Positions 17,273 to 25,739 of a stretch of DNA of 64,000 bases are shown here, piece by piece (position 1 is the stretch's first letter; the number at the start of each line of letters is the position of its first letter). Source of the stretch: UBA964 sp037444685. GTDB lineage: Bacteria; Pseudomonadota; Gammaproteobacteria; Steroidobacterales; Steroidobacteraceae. The translations under genes and the position numbers were made by a program. The notes beneath the pieces are model-generated. The model saw only the letters and a list, made by a program, of their open reading frames with translations, was not told the DNA's origin and searched no databases. Location of the stretch: positions 1 through 64,000 of the forward strand of contig JBBILX010000003.1 of assembly GCA_037444685.1 (NCBI GenBank), read 5' to 3'.

Positions 17273-20200
17273 ATGAAGAATGAGAACAGCTGCATCGCGG
17301 GCCGTGCACGGATTCGGGCTGCGTTGCTGGCCGCGCTGTGCGCCGCGGCGACGGGGCCCGCCATCGGGCAGGAAGCTGCCGACGAGTCAGCGGAGCTCGA
17401 GACCGTCGTGGTCACGGGCTCGAACATTCGTCGCACCGACCTCGAAGCAGTCGTGCCGGTGACGGTCATCGACGCCAACGCGATCGAGGTCCGCAATGCG
17501 CTGCTGCCGGCAGACCTGCTGACCTCGCTGCCCTCGGTCGTGAACCTTCCTGAAAACGAGACGAGGCTCGGATCCTCCGGCGCACGTGGCGACAACGCGA
17601 ACATCAACCTGCGCAACATGGGCGCGACTGCGACGCTGATTCTGCTCAACGGGCGACGGCTCGCGATCAATCCGTTCACGGCGGGCCTTTCGCAGGCCGT
17701 CAACGTCAATCACCTGCCGACCTTCGGCATCGAGCGGATCGAGGTCCTGCGCGACGGCGCGTCGTCGATCTACGGCTCCGACGCCGTGGGTGGCGTCGTC
17801 AACTATGTGCTGAAGCGCGATTTCGAAGGTCTCGAGACCACGTTGCGCTACGGACTGCCCGAAGCGGATGGCGGGCAGAGCTGGCAGGGTGCGGTGAACT
17901 TCGGCACGGGCTTCGCGCAAGGCCGCGGCCGCCTCTTCGGCACGGTCGAAGCGCTCTATCGTGAACAGACGCTCCTGACCGAGCGCGAGTTCAGCCGCAC
18001 CGCACTCAACGTCGACAGGGCGCCGCCGCCGTTCAACAACTTCGGCGGTCCGTTCGACGGCCGTTCGGCGCGTGGCTACTGGCCGACGTTTCGCATCGGG
18101 ACGGCGACGGCCAACAATTACTTTCGCCCGGTGAACGGCGTGCCGGCGCTGACGTCGGCGGCGCCGAGTCGCGCGACGAACCCGGAGTTCTTCCTCGACC
18201 TGAACCAGTTCGGCTTCGCCTCGCCGCGTACCGCGCGCGGCAATGCTTTCCTGACGGCGGAGTTCGACTTCACGGACCGACTGACAGCCTTCACGGAACT
18301 CGGCTACTACAGGTCGTCGTCGACGATGCAGCGCCAGCCGCTCGCGCTGAACGCACCGACTTCCGACAGGCTCATGGTGATGCCCGTCGACAGCCCGTTC
18401 AACCCCTATGGCTCGCGCTTCTACGATCCGGCCGGCGCACCGAACGCCGACGGTACGCCGCGACTGGTCGGTACGCCGCGCACCATCAGCCTCACGCAGA
18501 TGACGGTCCGCGATCTCGCGGCCGAGCGCATCGAAACCGAGGCCGACGTCTACCGCGCAGTCGTCGGCCTGCGTGGCGCTATCGGTGATTCGAGCTGGGA
18601 GTGGGAGAGCTCGCTGTTCTACAACGAGGTCAGCGGACAGGACGACGCCTTTCCCGACGTCCGCGAGAGCCTGCTGCAGGCGGCGATCGCCCGCACGGAT
18701 GCGAGCGCGTTCAACCCGTTCGGCTATACGTTCCGAGTCGCCAATGGCGCCGTCGTCGCCGACCAGCCGTACACGAACCCGCAGTCGGTGGTCGACAGCT
18801 TTGCGGCGGTGTTCGCCCGCAGTGCCCGCAGTTACATCGCGAGCGCCGATCTGCGCGCCAACGGCACGCTGTTCCCGCTCTGGGGTGCGGACGTCAAAGC
18901 GGCCATCGGCGCGGAGTACAGGCGCGAGAACCTGCGCGACGTCCGGCCACCGTTCAGTGGCGAGAATCCGGCGTCGTCGGGGCTCGATCCGCTCAACAAC
19001 GACTTCCTGCTCCACCCACCGCGACCGGACGTGTTCGGCGAACGCGAGGTAACGAGTCTCTACGCCGAGATCGTGGTGCCGCTCGTGACGGCTGAGCGCG
19101 CACTGCCACTGGTCAACAGCCTGGAGCTCACCGCATCCGCGCGCTATGAGGACTACAGCGACTTCGGCGAGACGACGAAGCCGAAGGTCGGACTGAACTG
19201 GCGGCCGACCTCATGGCTGATGCTGCGGGGTTCGTACAACGAGGGCTTCATGGCGCCGAGTCTCGCGGCGCTCTACACGAGCCCGCGCTGGACGATCACG
19301 GCCGGCGCCGGCGACATCGACGCCTATCGCAACCCCTTCCTGAATGAGGGTCCGTACGTGAAGCGGACCTACTTCGGTGGCAATCCCGACCTCAAGGCGC
19401 AGGAGTCCGAGGGCGTCACCTACGGGTTCGTGCTCGACGTGCCGGGCGTCGATGGCCTGAGTCTGACGGCCGACTTCTGGAAGATCGATCGGACCAACCT
19501 GCTCGGCCAGCGCAGCACCGCGCAGATCGATGCCAGCGACGCGGCGCTCTTGCGCGAGTACACGCGCGCGCAGATCGCAGCCGGCGTCCCGCCCGACCAG
19601 ATCGACATCGGCAGCGGCCCGACCTACAAGGGCGATCCGGACGTCGAGCGATTCCCGCTGACGCCCGAGGACCGGGCCGCGTTCGCCGCCTACAATGCTG
19701 CGAATCCGAACAACCCGGCTGCCCCGGCCGGACGAATCTTCGCGCGCTACCAGCCGTTTCTGAATCTCGCCTCGAGCGAGCATTCCGGCGTGGACTTCGG
19801 CTTCCGCTATGCGTTGCCACGGCGTTCGTGGGGACGGCTGGCGGTCGATTCGCAGTGGAGCTATCTCGGGCGCTCGAAGTCGGTGCTCGCCCCCGCCAAC
19901 GTCGCGCCGACGGTCAACGACGGCCTCTATGCAAACGGTGCGGCCAAGTGGCGCAGCACCACCCACCTCAACTGGGACAACGGCCCGTGGAGCGCAGGGC
20001 TCGGCATCTATCACGTCGGCAAGACCCACGATGCGGGCGCGACGACCACCGAAGCCGTCTACGAGAGCCTCGGCAGGCCCTCGTACATCGAGCCGTTCTT
20101 CACGGCCGGTCGCACTGTCTATCGTCTCGTCATCGACCCGGTGGTTACCTACAACCTGTCGGTCGGCTATCGCTTCGGTGAGGAGTCCTCCGCATGGCTG

Positions 20201-20347
20201 CGGGACACGCGCGTGCGGCTGGCGGTCTCGAACCTGACCGACGAGCCGCCGCCGCTCGCCTCCGACGATTTCGGCTATAACCCGAGCGTGAGCCAGTCGC
20301 TGCTCGCGGGCCGCACGTTCAGTCTCGAGATCACGGCGAAGTTCTGA
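17273..20347 (+). CDS. TonB-dependent receptor (3), large
   Basis: This 1024-residue receptor belongs to the large class with the plug signature ETVVVTGSNIRRTDLE and LNGRRLAINPFTAG, then IERIEVLRDGASSIYGSDAVGGVVNYVL. Such receptors are typical for oligosaccharides, peptides and other bulky substrates in sphingomonads and some gammaproteobacteria. A Sec leader ends at GPAIGQE. The C-terminal strand is RTFSLEITAKF. ATG 17273 is the sensible start; an open frame extends upstream through non-coding sequence. The stop overlaps the next gene by one base, so the two are translationally coupled. Confidence 0.85.
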   Translation: MKNENSCIAGRARIRAALLAALCAAATGPAIGQEAADESAELETVVVTGSNIRRTDLEAVVPVTVIDANAIEVRNALLPADLLTSLPSVVNLPENETRLGSSGARGDNANINLRNMGATATLILLNGRRLAINPFTAGLSQAVNVNHLPTFGIERIEVLRDGASSIYGSDAVGGVVNYVLKRDFEGLETTLRYGLPEADGGQSWQGAVNFGTGFAQGRGRLFGTVEALYREQTLLTEREFSRTALNVDRAPPPFNNFGGPFDGRSARGYWPTFRIGTATANNYFRPVNGVPALTSAAPSRATNPEFFLDLNQFGFASPRTARGNAFLTAEFDFTDRLTAFTELGYYRSSSTMQRQPLALNAPTSDRLMVMPVDSPFNPYGSRFYDPAGAPNADGTPRLVGTPRTISLTQMTVRDLAAERIETEADVYRAVVGLRGAIGDSSWEWESSLFYNEVSGQDDAFPDVRESLLQAAIARTDASAFNPFGYTFRVANGAVVADQPYTNPQSVVDSFAAVFARSARSYIASADLRANGTLFPLWGADVKAAIGAEYRRENLRDVRPPFSGENPASSGLDPLNNDFLLHPPRPDVFGEREVTSLYAEIVVPLVTAERALPLVNSLELTASARYEDYSDFGETTKPKVGLNWRPTSWLMLRGSYNEGFMAPSLAALYTSPRWTITAGAGDIDAYRNPFLNEGPYVKRTYFGGNPDLKAQESEGVTYGFVLDVPGVDGLSLTADFWKIDRTNLLGQRSTAQIDASDAALLREYTRAQIAAGVPPDQIDIGSGPTYKGDPDVERFPLTPEDRAAFAAYNAANPNNPAAPAGRIFARYQPFLNLASSEHSGVDFGFRYALPRRSWGRLAVDSQWSYLGRSKSVLAPANVAPTVNDGLYANGAAKWRSTTHLNWDNGPWSAGLGIYHVGKTHDAGATTTEAVYESLGRPSYIEPFFTAGRTVYRLVIDPVVTYNLSVGYRFGEESSAWLRDTRVRLAVSNLTDEPPPLASDDFGYNPSVSQSLLAGRTFSLEITAKF

Positions 20348-21285
20348 TGCGTTCGCCCGCCTGGACGCGACGGCGGCTGCTCGGCGGGCTGGCGGCACTC
20401 GCGCCGGCTGCCGGCGCGGTGGCTGCGGCCGGTGGCTCCGATGCCGAGCGTCGTCGCGAGGCCTATCGGCGCTGGCTCGAGTCGTTGCCCATCGCGCCCG
20501 CGCCCACGCTGGCGAAGCACGGACTCGTCGCGACCGAGATCGCAAGCTGGGAAGTGCTCGAGGCCAACCAGGCAGCGGCCGTCGATGCAACGCATTTCTA
20601 CGGCATCGGCAATCATGCCATCGTCAAACATCGCAAGTCCGACGGGGAGCGCGTCGCGCAGTGGTTCGGTCCGCGCGGCGGACCGATCGTGCATTTCAAT
20701 GCTGGATATGTCGACGGCACGCGACTCGTGCTCGCGCATTCGAACTTCCCCCAGCTGCCGATGGCGAGCTCGATCGAGATCTTCGACACGCGCACGCTGC
20801 AGCCGCTCGCCACGCACAGCCTCGGCATCCGGCTCGGCTCGCTGACCTGGGCCGTGCGCCATCGCGGTGCGTGGTGGGCCTGCTTCGCCAACTACAACGA
20901 CGCCGGGACGACGCCCGGCTTCGATCAGCGCTGGACGCACGTCGGGCAGTTCGACGACGCCTGGCAGCTCCGGCAGGCGTGGCTGTTTCCGCCGCAGGTC
21001 GTCGCGACCTGGGGCAACAGCGCCTGCTCGGGCGGCGATTTCGGCGACGACGGACTCCTGTACGTGACCGGTCACGACGCGCCTGAACTGTATGTTCTGC
21101 GACTGCCGCACCAGGGCGTGACGCTCGAGTACGTGACGACGATCGACGTGCCGTTCGAGGGGCAGGCGTGGGCCTGGGACCGCAGTGTGCGCGCCGAGCG
21201 GATCATCTATGGCATCCGTCGCGGGCGGCAGCAGATCGTCGCGGCGCGGATTCCGCCTTTGCCGGCAGCGTTATTGCGGGGCTGA
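20347..21285 (+). CDS. Hypothetical Tat-exported protein
   Basis: This 312-residue protein starts with a twin-arginine leader (TRRRLLGGLAALAPAAG). The body is rich in Trp, Gly and short beta-strand-like segments (HFYGIGNHAIVKH, RLVLAHSNFPQLPMASS, CFANYNDAGTTPGFD, GDDGLLYVTGHDAPELYVL) that would suit a beta-propeller. I do not recognise a named family. It is coupled to TonB receptor 3 by a one-base overlap (TGATG), so it probably processes or binds the ligand of that receptor. It converges with the next gene, with 5 bp between the stops. Confidence 0.7.
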   Translation: MRSPAWTRRRLLGGLAALAPAAGAVAAAGGSDAERRREAYRRWLESLPIAPAPTLAKHGLVATEIASWEVLEANQAAAVDATHFYGIGNHAIVKHRKSDGERVAQWFGPRGGPIVHFNAGYVDGTRLVLAHSNFPQLPMASSIEIFDTRTLQPLATHSLGIRLGSLTWAVRHRGAWWACFANYNDAGTTPGFDQRWTHVGQFDDAWQLRQAWLFPPQVVATWGNSACSGGDFGDDGLLYVTGHDAPELYVLRLPHQGVTLEYVTTIDVPFEGQAWAWDRSVRAERIIYGIRRGRQQIVAARIPPLPAALLRG

Positions 21286-21290
21286 CGACG

Positions 21291-22415
21291 CTATTGCGGG
21301 GCCGGAGATCCGGGCGAGGAGTCCGCGAGCAGCCAGGCGCGGCCGGCTTCGGCGAGACGCGCCACGCTGACGACGGCGTTCTGGCCGATCGCGACCGCGT
21401 CGGCGGCAAGGCGGCCAGCCCGCGCCGATTCGATGAGCGCGTCCATGCCTAGCCACGGACGGAGCCGCTCGGCGATTCCAGCCGCGCATCGCACCGCACC
21501 GAGCGACACGAGGCGTTGCTCGAGGCGCAGGCGCGGCGCGAGAGCGAGGGCCGGGTTCGTGACCACGGTGTCCCAGACCGCGAATGTGGTCTGCCGCCAT
21601 GCCGCCTCCGCGGCCAGCAGCTGCGCGAAGGCTTCGGCGGCGATCGCCTGGACGGGCGACTGCGCGGCGAGTGCCTTGCTCGCGAGCGCTGGTATCTTGC
21701 GTCGCGCGAGCTCGCGGAACTCCTCGAGCAAACCCCGCATCGTGCCGATCGCGACCGCGGCCATCGTGATCTCGGCGAACGCGTCGAAAGGCACGCGATA
21801 GATCGGCTCGTCGCGCGTTGGCGAGGCGTCGAGGCGGAACGTGCGCCGCTCCGGTACGATGAGACCGTCGACCGCAACGGTCAGGCTCGCCGTCGCCGCC
21901 AGGCCTCGCGAGCGCCAGCTGTCGGTCTCGAGTCGAACATCGGTCGCCGGCACGACGACGACGAACTCGTCATTCTCTTCGCGAACTGCCAACGTAAAGA
22001 AGGTCGCCCAAGGGGCTCCGCTGCACCACCGCCAGCGGCCCTCGACGCGCCACCCGCCATCCACCCGCACCGCTCGACCGGGGGCGGCTGCGCCCGCAAC
22101 GCAACTCGCGGCAGGCTCGAAGACTTCGCGGGCGAGCGCCGCCGGCATGCGACCCGCGAACCAGTTGGGGCCGCTGCCTATCATCACGGCCCAGCCCGCC
22201 GAGGGATCTGCCGCGGCGACCGTCGCTATGCGTGCGCAGGCTTCGGGTAGCGACAGGCCGAGACCGCCCCACCCACGCGGCAGGAACATCCTGAACAGAC
22301 CGCGTTCCCGCAGCGCATCGACGACGTCGCCGGTCAGCATGCCCGCGCGCGCTCCGGCCTCGGACTCGGCCCGCAGCAGTGCAAGCAGCGCGTCGTCGAG
22401 ACTTGCGGAATTCAC
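21291..22415 (-). CDS. Acyl-CoA-dehydrogenase-like flavoprotein (HsaA/DszC-like monooxygenase group)
   Basis: This 374-residue protein has the acyl-CoA dehydrogenase fold. The N-terminal helices contain LRERGLFRMFLPRGWGGLGL, then come DPSAGWAVMIGSG and the helical C-domain. The pattern is closer to the flavin-dependent monooxygenases related to HsaA and DszC than to true dehydrogenases, because the usual catalytic Glu region is not evident. Such enzymes hydroxylate with FMNH2 from a partner reductase, and none is seen nearby. I chose GTG 22415 because it gives the family length; the open frame extends upstream to 22583. It is divergent from DUF1838 copy 3. Confidence 0.65.
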   Translation of the reverse strand: MNSASLDDALLALLRAESEAGARAGMLTGDVVDALRERGLFRMFLPRGWGGLGLSLPEACARIATVAAADPSAGWAVMIGSGPNWFAGRMPAALAREVFEPAASCVAGAAAPGRAVRVDGGWRVEGRWRWCSGAPWATFFTLAVREENDEFVVVVPATDVRLETDSWRSRGLAATASLTVAVDGLIVPERRTFRLDASPTRDEPIYRVPFDAFAEITMAAVAIGTMRGLLEEFRELARRKIPALASKALAAQSPVQAIAAEAFAQLLAAEAAWRQTTFAVWDTVVTNPALALAPRLRLEQRLVSLGAVRCAAGIAERLRPWLGMDALIESARAGRLAADAVAIGQNAVVSVARLAEAGRAWLLADSSPGSPAPQ

Positions 22416-22469
22416 TGGGTCGATCGCTCCACTCCCCACGAAGGGCTGTGCGGTGCTGCAGCGCCCGGT

Positions 22470-22483
22470 CCCTTTACAAAGGG
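22470..22483. promoter_or_regulatory. Palindrome in a divergent intergenic region
   Basis: CCCTTTACAAAGGG is a perfect inverted repeat with 6-bp arms and a 2-bp centre. It lies in the 149 bp between the divergent acyl-CoA-dehydrogenase-like gene and DUF1838 copy 3. It is placed where an operator would act on both genes. No regulator gene is adjacent and no T-tract follows, so it is not a terminator. Confidence 0.4.
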
Positions 22484-22564
22484 GGTCTCGTGCTCTAGGG
22501 TGCGCGACGGATGCCGAGTCGTGTGCCGCCCGGTGTTCTGGCGCAGACCACTCTTCCCCGGAGA

Positions 22565-23548
22565 ATGCAATTGATCGAAGCACTGATTCAAGGCGCCCAT
22601 GACCGGCGCACCGTCTTCAGGATGCTCGCGGCGGGCTCGGCGTCGCTGTTCGCCTCGACCAGCCTCGGCACCGTCGCCCGGGCAGCGAGCGAAACGGTGG
22701 CTCGCGGTGCGTTCGACCCGCTGTCCCCGGTCGAAAACCTGCGCGCCTACATCCGCATGACCCGCTCGCTCGATCCCGCGGCGACCACGGTTGGCTGGTT
22801 CGGCGGCCGCGTGTTCTCGGTGATCGGCGACAAGGAGATCATCAAGCCGCTGTTCGACGTCGAGGGCTTCGGCATCGGCCGCACCGAGCCGCAGGCCGAC
22901 GGCTCCTACCGCTGCCTGTGGCGCGAGGTCGGCTATTACAAGGATCTCGCCAGCGGCAGGATCATGGAGACCTGGCGCAATCCCATGCTCGACGAGACGG
23001 TCGAGGTCTATCCGATCAACAACGACCCGGTGAACGCGATCCTGAAGCCTGAGTTCACCCTGGGCTTCAACGCGACCAAGGACCAGCACGCGCCGACGAT
23101 CAAGTTCCTGATGCCCTGGAACTTCGTCGGCCCGAATGCAATGTGCGCCTTCGACGTCAATCTAGACTGGAAGAGCCCGCTCGATCCGGCCGTCTGGAAG
23201 CGGGAGTCGCCGGGCGAGCGCGTGCGTGTCAGCGAATACCAGCAGTGGCGCGTCGATCGCAAGGAGCTCGACAACAGGGACACGCCGAGCCTCAAGCCCT
23301 ATGGCAGCTGGAACCGCGTCGCCACCTGGCTGCCCTGGATGCTGATGGGCCAGCGGCCGGGGCATCTGTTCTACCGCTCGCACACGCTCAAGCTCGATCG
23401 CGTCGAGGACCTGCCGAAGGATATCCTCGCCTATACCGAGAAACGGTTTCCGAAGTACCTGACGCCGCCCACGGAGTGGGTCGAGCCCAACGTCTCGAGC
23501 TTCGAGATGTACGCGCGCGACCGCAAGCCGCTGCCGGAGAAAAAATAG
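22565..23548 (+). CDS. DUF1838 family exported protein (copy 3)
   Basis: This protein of about 327 residues has a twin-arginine-like leader (DRRTVFRMLAAGSASLFAS) and the DUF1838 pattern (NLRAYIRMTRSLDP, GWFGGRVFSVIGDKEI, RIMETWRNPMLDETVEVYP, LMPWNFVGPN). It is the best family match of the three copies here. The start may be ATG 22565 or the upstream ATG 22511; neither has well-spaced Shine-Dalgarno bases. It ends in TAG. The same frame continues without a new ATG into the broken formylglycine-generating-enzyme-like gene, suggesting that a deletion brought the two together. Confidence 0.75.
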   Translation: MQLIEALIQGAHDRRTVFRMLAAGSASLFASTSLGTVARAASETVARGAFDPLSPVENLRAYIRMTRSLDPAATTVGWFGGRVFSVIGDKEIIKPLFDVEGFGIGRTEPQADGSYRCLWREVGYYKDLASGRIMETWRNPMLDETVEVYPINNDPVNAILKPEFTLGFNATKDQHAPTIKFLMPWNFVGPNAMCAFDVNLDWKSPLDPAVWKRESPGERVRVSEYQQWRVDRKELDNRDTPSLKPYGSWNRVATWLPWMLMGQRPGHLFYRSHTLKLDRVEDLPKDILAYTEKRFPKYLTPPTEWVEPNVSSFEMYARDRKPLPEKK

Positions 23549-24514
23549 GGGACCACCGCCGCTGCGGCTGCGCTGCTCGGCGCGGTCCTCGCGGTGGCGC
23601 AGCCAGTGTCGTTGCAGGCCGTCGCGCCGGTGACGCCGCTGCGCGACTGCGCGGACTGCCCGGAGCGCGTCGCGATCGCTCCCGGCGAGTTCATGATGGG
23701 TGCCGAGATCGCGGAACCACGCCGCCTCGGCCTGCCCGAGTTCTGGGCGACGCGCGAGCAGCCTCGCCACCGGGTCACGATCGCGCGTGGCTTCGCCATC
23801 GGGCGCTACGAGGTCACGCGCGGCCAGTTCGCAGCGTTCGCGCGCGAGACGGGCGATGGCCCGTCGCCGGGCTGCTGGCACTTCGTCGGTTCTGAATGGC
23901 TGTTCGACGAATCGCGCAGCTGGCGCGACGCGAAGATCGACCAGACCGACGATCATCCGGCGACCTGCGTGAGCTGGCACGATGCCCAGGCCTACCTCGC
24001 GTGGCTGTTGCGCAAGGCCGGCCGACGCTACCGGCTTGCGAGCGAGGCCGAGTGGCGATAGGTCGTGCGCGCCGGCATGAGCACGGCCTACTGGTTCGGC
24101 GACTCGCCCGAGGACATCTGCCACTACGTGAACCTAGGCGACCTGACGACGCAGGACCGCTTCGGCTGGGACAAGACCAGTATCAAATACCAGGTCATGA
24201 ATGACTGGAAGGGGCAGCCCTGCCGCGACGGCCACGCCATGATGGCGCCGGTCGCTGGGACCACGGCGAATCTCAGGGGGTCAGCGGCCTGCTCGGCAAT
24301 GCCAACGAGTGGGTCGCCGACTCCTGGAACGACGATCATGGCGCTGCGCCCGCGACCCAGGAGCCGCGGCTCGAGGCCGCGCGGACTGCGGGCAACGTGT
24401 GATGCGCAGCCAGGGCAGGACGGCGATAGCGGCCACACGCGCGCTGCGTTCCGTCTGAAGATGAACGCCACCGACCGGCGCTTCACCTTCGGCTTTCGCG
24501 TCGTGCGCGACTGA
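23549..24514 (+). pseudogene. Broken formylglycine-generating-enzyme (SUMF1/FGE-sulfatase domain) homologue
   Basis: Remnants follow the FGE-domain order. An Ala-rich signal-peptide-like stretch has no start codon of its own; then come APGEFMMGAEIAEP, FAIGRYEVTRGQFAAFA, CVSWHDAQAYLAWL and YRLASEAEWR. A TAG at 24059-24061 stands where the family has an aromatic residue, and the frame continues VVRAGMSTAYWFGD. Near 24260 the frame shifts, after which GLLGNANEWVADSW is read. A further shift precedes the natural end FTFGFRVVRD. With one stop and at least two frameshifts the gene is dead. Homologues activate sulfatases or act on other enzymes; no sulfatase is present in the window. Confidence 0.75.
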
Positions 24515-24553
24515 TACCGTGCCCGCTTGCGGTCGGCGCGACGCCGCGCTGCG

Positions 24554-25127
24554 CTACTCCGTCTCGAGGTAGTGCAGCACATCAGCGCTCATCGCGCCGT
24601 GGCCGAGAGGTGTGCGCGGCATCGCGGCGGCAGTGCGGGAAGAACCACGCCTGGTCGCGGATGTAGTTGACTGCCCAGGCGAACTGCAGTCCGGCGGCGT
24701 CGGGTTTGACCTCCGGCGCATAGTGCGCGAGGAACTCGCCGTGCTCGACCTCGTCGAGCACCAGCAGGCCGTCGAGCACGACGCGTCGCACGCGCCGTGG
24801 CGCTGCGAGCGCCATCTAGACGGCGATGTGCGGGCCGGTGTGGAAGCCATAGACGTCGACGGTCTCGAGGCTGAGCGCATCGAGCGTGCGCAGCATCGCG
24901 TCCGCGTAGTCGGCGATCTCGGGGCTCGCGGCGGCGAGGGGTGTCGAATCGCCAATGCCGGGAGTGTCCGGAGCGCAGATCCTGCGCCCGCCGGCGAGGC
25001 TGGCAATCAGCGGTTCGAGCGAGCGCGACGATGCGGGGGCGGCGTCCATCATCCACAGCGGCGGCTGGTCCACGCCGCCCGCGCCGTTCCGATCGTGGAT
25101 CAGGCCCTCGGCGATGCACGCGAAACC
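24554..25127 (-). pseudogene. Alpha/beta-hydrolase relic with in-frame TAG and frameshift
   Basis: From the junction with the preceding SDR relic the frame reads GFACIAEGLIHDRNGAGG, then DAAPASSRSLEPLIASLAGG, APDTPGIGDSTP and VDVYGFHTGPHIAV. This is the N-terminal half of an alpha/beta hydrolase; Thr stands at the nucleophile-elbow position. A TAG at 24818-24816 replaces what is probably Glu before LALAAPRRVRRVVLDGL-type sequence (here MALAAPRR). Near 24600 a shift is needed to reach GHGAMSADVLHYLE. The C-terminal part with the catalytic His is missing. It is non-functional. Confidence 0.65.
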
Positions 25128-25731
25128 GCGCGGTGTCGACCAGGCCCGGCGCGATCACGTTGACGCGTATGCCCTGCGCTGCGTACTCGAGCGCGGTCGA
25201 CTTGTTGAGGCCGATCACGCCCCACTTGGCGGCGCAGTAGTCCCGAATGCCGGCAAAGCCCCGGCGGCCGCTGATCGAGCTCGTGCTGACGATCGCACCG
25301 CCGCCGCCGCGCAGCATCAGGCGGATCTCGTGCTGCATGCAGCGGAACATCGAGAAGAGATTGACGTTGAGCGAGCGCACGAAGCGCTCGTCGGGCGGCT
25401 CGTGGGTCGGCGAGGCGCCGAGCGTCGCGCCGACGTTGTTGAGCGCGAGGTCCAGCCGCCCGAAGCAAGCCGCGATCTCGTCGAACTGCATGGCGAGCGA
25501 CTCGGGGTCGCAGACGTCGACCCGCAGCGCGACCGCGCTGCCGCCCTCGGAGCGGATCTCGTCGACCGCCGCGATGCAGGCGTCGGCGCCGCTAGCCGCG
25601 ACGATGACGGTGGCGCCTGCGGCGGCGAGCGCCTTCGCGCTCATCAGGCCGATGCCCTGCGAGCCTCCCTGCACGAGCGCGATCTTGTCCTCGAGCACTC
25701 GATCCACGACTGGGCGCTCCCCGGTCCGCAT
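25125..25731 (-). pseudogene. Short-chain dehydrogenase/reductase, C-terminally truncated by deletion
   Basis: This is a classical SDR from ATG 25731, with the cofactor motif QGGSQGIGLMSA, NNVGA, the Ser region IVSTSSISGRRG, the catalytic YCAAK and the post-strand motif IRVNVIAPGLVDTA. Immediately after VDTA the sequence changes to the N-terminus of an alpha/beta hydrolase in a different frame, so about the last 50 residues, which shape the substrate pocket, are lost. An open frame carries on with unrelated Arg-rich sequence. It lies 8 bp after the FAD monooxygenase gene and was probably the next gene in that operon. Some activity cannot be excluded, but it is unlikely. Confidence 0.7.
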
Positions 25732-25739
25732 GCCGGCGC

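Noticed and set aside
21272..21302. Direct repeat TATTGCGGGGC, 20 bp apart, as a terminator between convergent genes
   Set aside because: It is a direct, not inverted, repeat, lies mostly within the two coding ends and has no T-tract.
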